Of a stretch of DNA of 64,000 bases, positions 61,479 to 64,000 are shown piece after piece. This DNA is from Sycobia sp. Sy_11 (Eukaryota; Arthropoda; Insecta; Hymenoptera; Epichrysomallidae). The stretch lies in the NCBI GenBank assembly GCA_018907035.1, contig JACCIC010000168.1, positions 1,119,501 to 1,183,500 of the forward strand, given 5' to 3'. Within the stretch, counting starts at the first letter, position 1; each line of letters starts with the position of its first letter. Under the pieces are notes generated by a model, which searched no databases, had not been told where the DNA came from, and saw nothing but the letters and a program-made list of their open reading frames with translations. The position numbers were made by a program, and so were the translations under genes.

Positions 61479-63436
61479 CTCCCTATCCGCACGGCTTCTT
61501 CTCTTGTGTTTCTTTTTGCCTCATTCTGGGCGATATACGCAAGCCGTGCGCGAGTGGGAGTGCGGGGCAGTCTACTGTACGTGTTAAAGTTCCGCATCAT
61601 TTCATCTCTCGTACATAATGTATAAAAAGCTATCATAGCTTTATTTCCGTTCACCGGCTCCTCTCCTTTTCATTCTCTATTATTATACCACCGCCACACC
61701 ACCACCACCACCAACACCGCCGCCGCCGCCGCTGTGCCGATCGTTCTCTTTTCATTCGCGCGTAAATTATTCACTTCCTTGTTTTCCTCCGATCTCTCAC
61801 ACTCTCTCTCTCTCTCTCTCTCTCTCCCTCTCTCTCTTTCCCCGATTTGTTAACACACTTTTCAGACCTATTGTCGCTGTTTCACGTGGCTTTCAAGCTT
61901 TCTATCAACATTATTGAATTTCGTCAATTGACGAGTGTTACCCAAACGTTATTTCTTTTTTTCGGCCCTTCTTCGCTCCGCCCGTCTTTCATTCTGTCAT
62001 CATTGTCTGCTACGCCTGCCCGCCCGCCCCCCCCACCTCCCACTCGCTGTCGTCTTTCATGCATTATTCAAATTCCCTTTTTAGGTATGTAAATCTCATC
62101 GGCTGATGGATAGTGAAAGTGATCTGTGCTGTGATTTCGTAAAAAGTCATCGATACTCCCGATCGTGATTTCGACAGCTCATATACATTCGCTCTACTTG
62201 GCTGTTTACAAAATGAAATTGTTATTAATTAACCGTTAAAATATAAACATGACAAAGTCCCGTTGCTTGAATTTGAAGTCAAATGGGAGCCAATTTTATT
62301 TTGAACGTCTAGTACGACAATTGTTCGGACTGTAATTTTCAGAACAATTATTAATCATAATAAGTCAACTGTTTTAAATCTCGGCAAGCCGTGCGCGGTA
62401 TATTATTGTTACGATTCGTTTCGAACCTAATTAATATCGCCACGATAATTATAATAATTCGAACGACGGTGAATTTATAAATTTAAAATTTGTGCGCTAT
62501 AACTTTGTCGTTCGTAAATTATTCGAAAATTATTCTGAGAGCGATTTTCTCATTAGAAACTACATAAATAAAATACTGCTCCGATTTCATTCATGCCTCG
62601 GAGCTCGTGAATGGAGGAGCAGTCGATCATGCAAACACGAGGAACGAGAATTCGTTGGCTTCAATATATATTTATAACTTATTTCTATAGTATTTGTGCC
62701 GCGTTACTTTTTCCACGTGTTAAGGCTTTTTAAGTATCGTTGAAAATTACATGTTTAGGAGTGAACGTGTGTGTGCGCGCGCGGTTTAATATTTTTACTT
62801 CTTTGAGCCATAGAAAAAACGGTGTTAAGGGTTATCAATCTGTTATTCTTCGGGTGCAATCGATTCGATGCGTAGACAAACGAGCGTAAATGCTTGACAT
62901 AAATCCCAACGAGCCGTATACACCTGTCCACTAACAGATACGAATGGAAAGACAAGGAGAGCGGTTTAAAAATTCTCTCCTCTCCGTCGGTTCGGTCCCT
63001 CGCTGCCGTCTGCGCGGGAATGGACTGTGAGGTGCACAAAAGCCTCCCCCCCTCTCTCTCTCACTCTCTCTCACTCACTCTCTGCCTGTCTACCCGTCCC
63101 TCGGCGACAAGTGCGCGCGCCCTCGAGCTCACGTGCATTGGTGACCTACTGTAACACTTTTGCAACTGTTGCCGGATAATAATACTCGATAAAAACCGAT
63201 AAAAAGCGCCTCTGCGCGCGAACTTTTAACGCCGCCACCGCCACCGCCGCCGCCGCCGCTCGACACACTGTTATTTAACGTGTATTGTGTATTATTTTCT
63301 GCCCGCGCGTCCATCCGGACCGAGAGCGGAGCCGTGGCTTGTTGCGAATAAAAAAAAAAAAAAAAACAATAACAACAACAACAAAGGGAAATGACGTGTA
63401 CACGGCCAAAAGTAGCTCTTCGGCGCGCAAATTATA

Positions 63437-63439
<3 letters not shown>

Positions 63440-63485
<46 letters not shown>
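63440..63485. repeat. (AT)n microsatellite
   Basis: AT dinucleotide tract. Confidence 0.95.
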
Positions 63486-63488
<3 letters not shown>

Positions 63489-63593
63489 AATCGTAAATTT
63501 TTCCATTCGGTCCTGTAAACGGAGAGAAAATAACAACAGCGCGGCATCACCACCCGAGCATCAGGCCGCGAATTTTTTTGTCGCCTTAGAAAG

Positions 63594-63596
<3 letters not shown>

Positions 63597-63635
<39 letters not shown>
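63597..63635. repeat. (AT)n microsatellite
   Basis: AT dinucleotide tract. Confidence 0.95.
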
Positions 63636-63640
<5 letters not shown>

Positions 63641-64000
63641 GCCGTCCCGCACGGCGGCCTCCTCTCTTATTTCGCGAAAAACCGACGGCCGCGCACGTAA
63701 AATTGTAAAGAGATCGTACGGCGACTCGGATTATGGATAACGATGAAAAAGGACGCTGGAGCAGAGGAAACGTTGGATTTTAGCGCGGATATTTTTTTTA
63801 TTCATTTATTTTTGCATTATTGTATGGGAAAACGATGCTGCACGAGACGACGAGAACGCGCGCGTGTTGTAGGTCAGTGAAAATCGTCACGGGCTCGTAT
63901 AGTATTGGCATAAATACGTCTAAATGGCTCGCGAGAATTTTCCTCGGCAAGGGGAAAATCTCATTTTATTGGGAAGGAGGGAGGGGGGGGGGTACGATTG

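Larger units (their letters stand above)
60898..64000. other. Probable first intron or intergenic sequence at the right end
   Basis: Mixed composition with (CT)n at 61437-61476 and about 61800-61832, CCG/CCA trinucleotide runs near 61690-61735 and 63230-63260, two (AT)n tracts and a G-run at the end. No coding exon with splice sites and a recognisable product is visible. Confidence 0.4.

Noticed and set aside
1..64000. CRISPR array, prophage or bacterial operon
   Set aside because: Intron-bearing eukaryotic genes throughout; no spaced identical repeats or bacterial gene signals.

Overview
This is insect nuclear DNA, most likely from a parasitoid wasp or another hymenopteran. It is AT-rich and intron-bearing with GT-AG introns, full of (TA)n/(CA)n/(CT)n microsatellites, and its conserved proteins are insect-like. 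The species call is inference; the genes below were assembled by hand from splice sites, reading phase and family similarity. Many open frames in the window are artefacts of translated (TA)n tracts.

Layout. (1) 1-10.9 kb: a four-exon gene on the + strand for a TMEM35A/NACHO-type nicotinic receptor chaperone, with a 6 kb first intron full of microsatellites. (2) 12.1-18.7 kb: a compact housekeeping block of Vta1 (-), an N-terminal protein methyltransferase of the NTMT1 type (+) and heparan sulfate 2-O-sulfotransferase (-). Vta1 and NTMT1 are divergent; NTMT1 and Hs2st are convergent. All three models close in frame from start to stop. (3) 20.4-35.8 kb: the most unusual part. Four intact two-exon genes on the - strand encode secreted ten-cysteine peptides of 70-72 residues, each with exon 1 = signal peptide and exon 2 = mature peptide, joined by an identical phase-1 intron. 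At least one decayed copy follows. Three share the scaffold C-x4-C-x3-C-x(10-11)-C-x(3-5)-C-x3-CC-x-CC-x9-C-stop. The fourth keeps the same promoter, 5' UTR, signal peptide and intron start but carries an entirely different His/Cys-rich second exon. Relics of a mariner transposon, an R1-like retrotransposon and a second LINE lie between the copies. (4) 42.5-57.6 kb: a tandem pair of four-exon S1 serine protease genes (+). The first is a pseudoprotease (Ser to Gly, with loss of the Cys42-Cys58 pair); the second has an intact triad but a one-base frame break in exon 3. (5) 55.9-56.5 kb: a foldback element in intron 3 of the second protease, with about 200-bp inverted arms and a hammerhead-ribozyme-like core. 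(6) 59.7-60.9 kb: a GC-rich, non-coding, promoter-like first exon of a gene that continues to the right, out of the window.

How the genes fit together: blocks 1 and 2 are ordinary cellular genes with unrelated jobs. Blocks 3 and 4 are lineage-type expansions of secreted proteins (small disulfide-rich peptides; proteases and pseudoproteases) showing birth, death and rapid divergence, as expected of immune, venom or digestive secretions. No functional link between blocks 3 and 4 is visible in the sequence.
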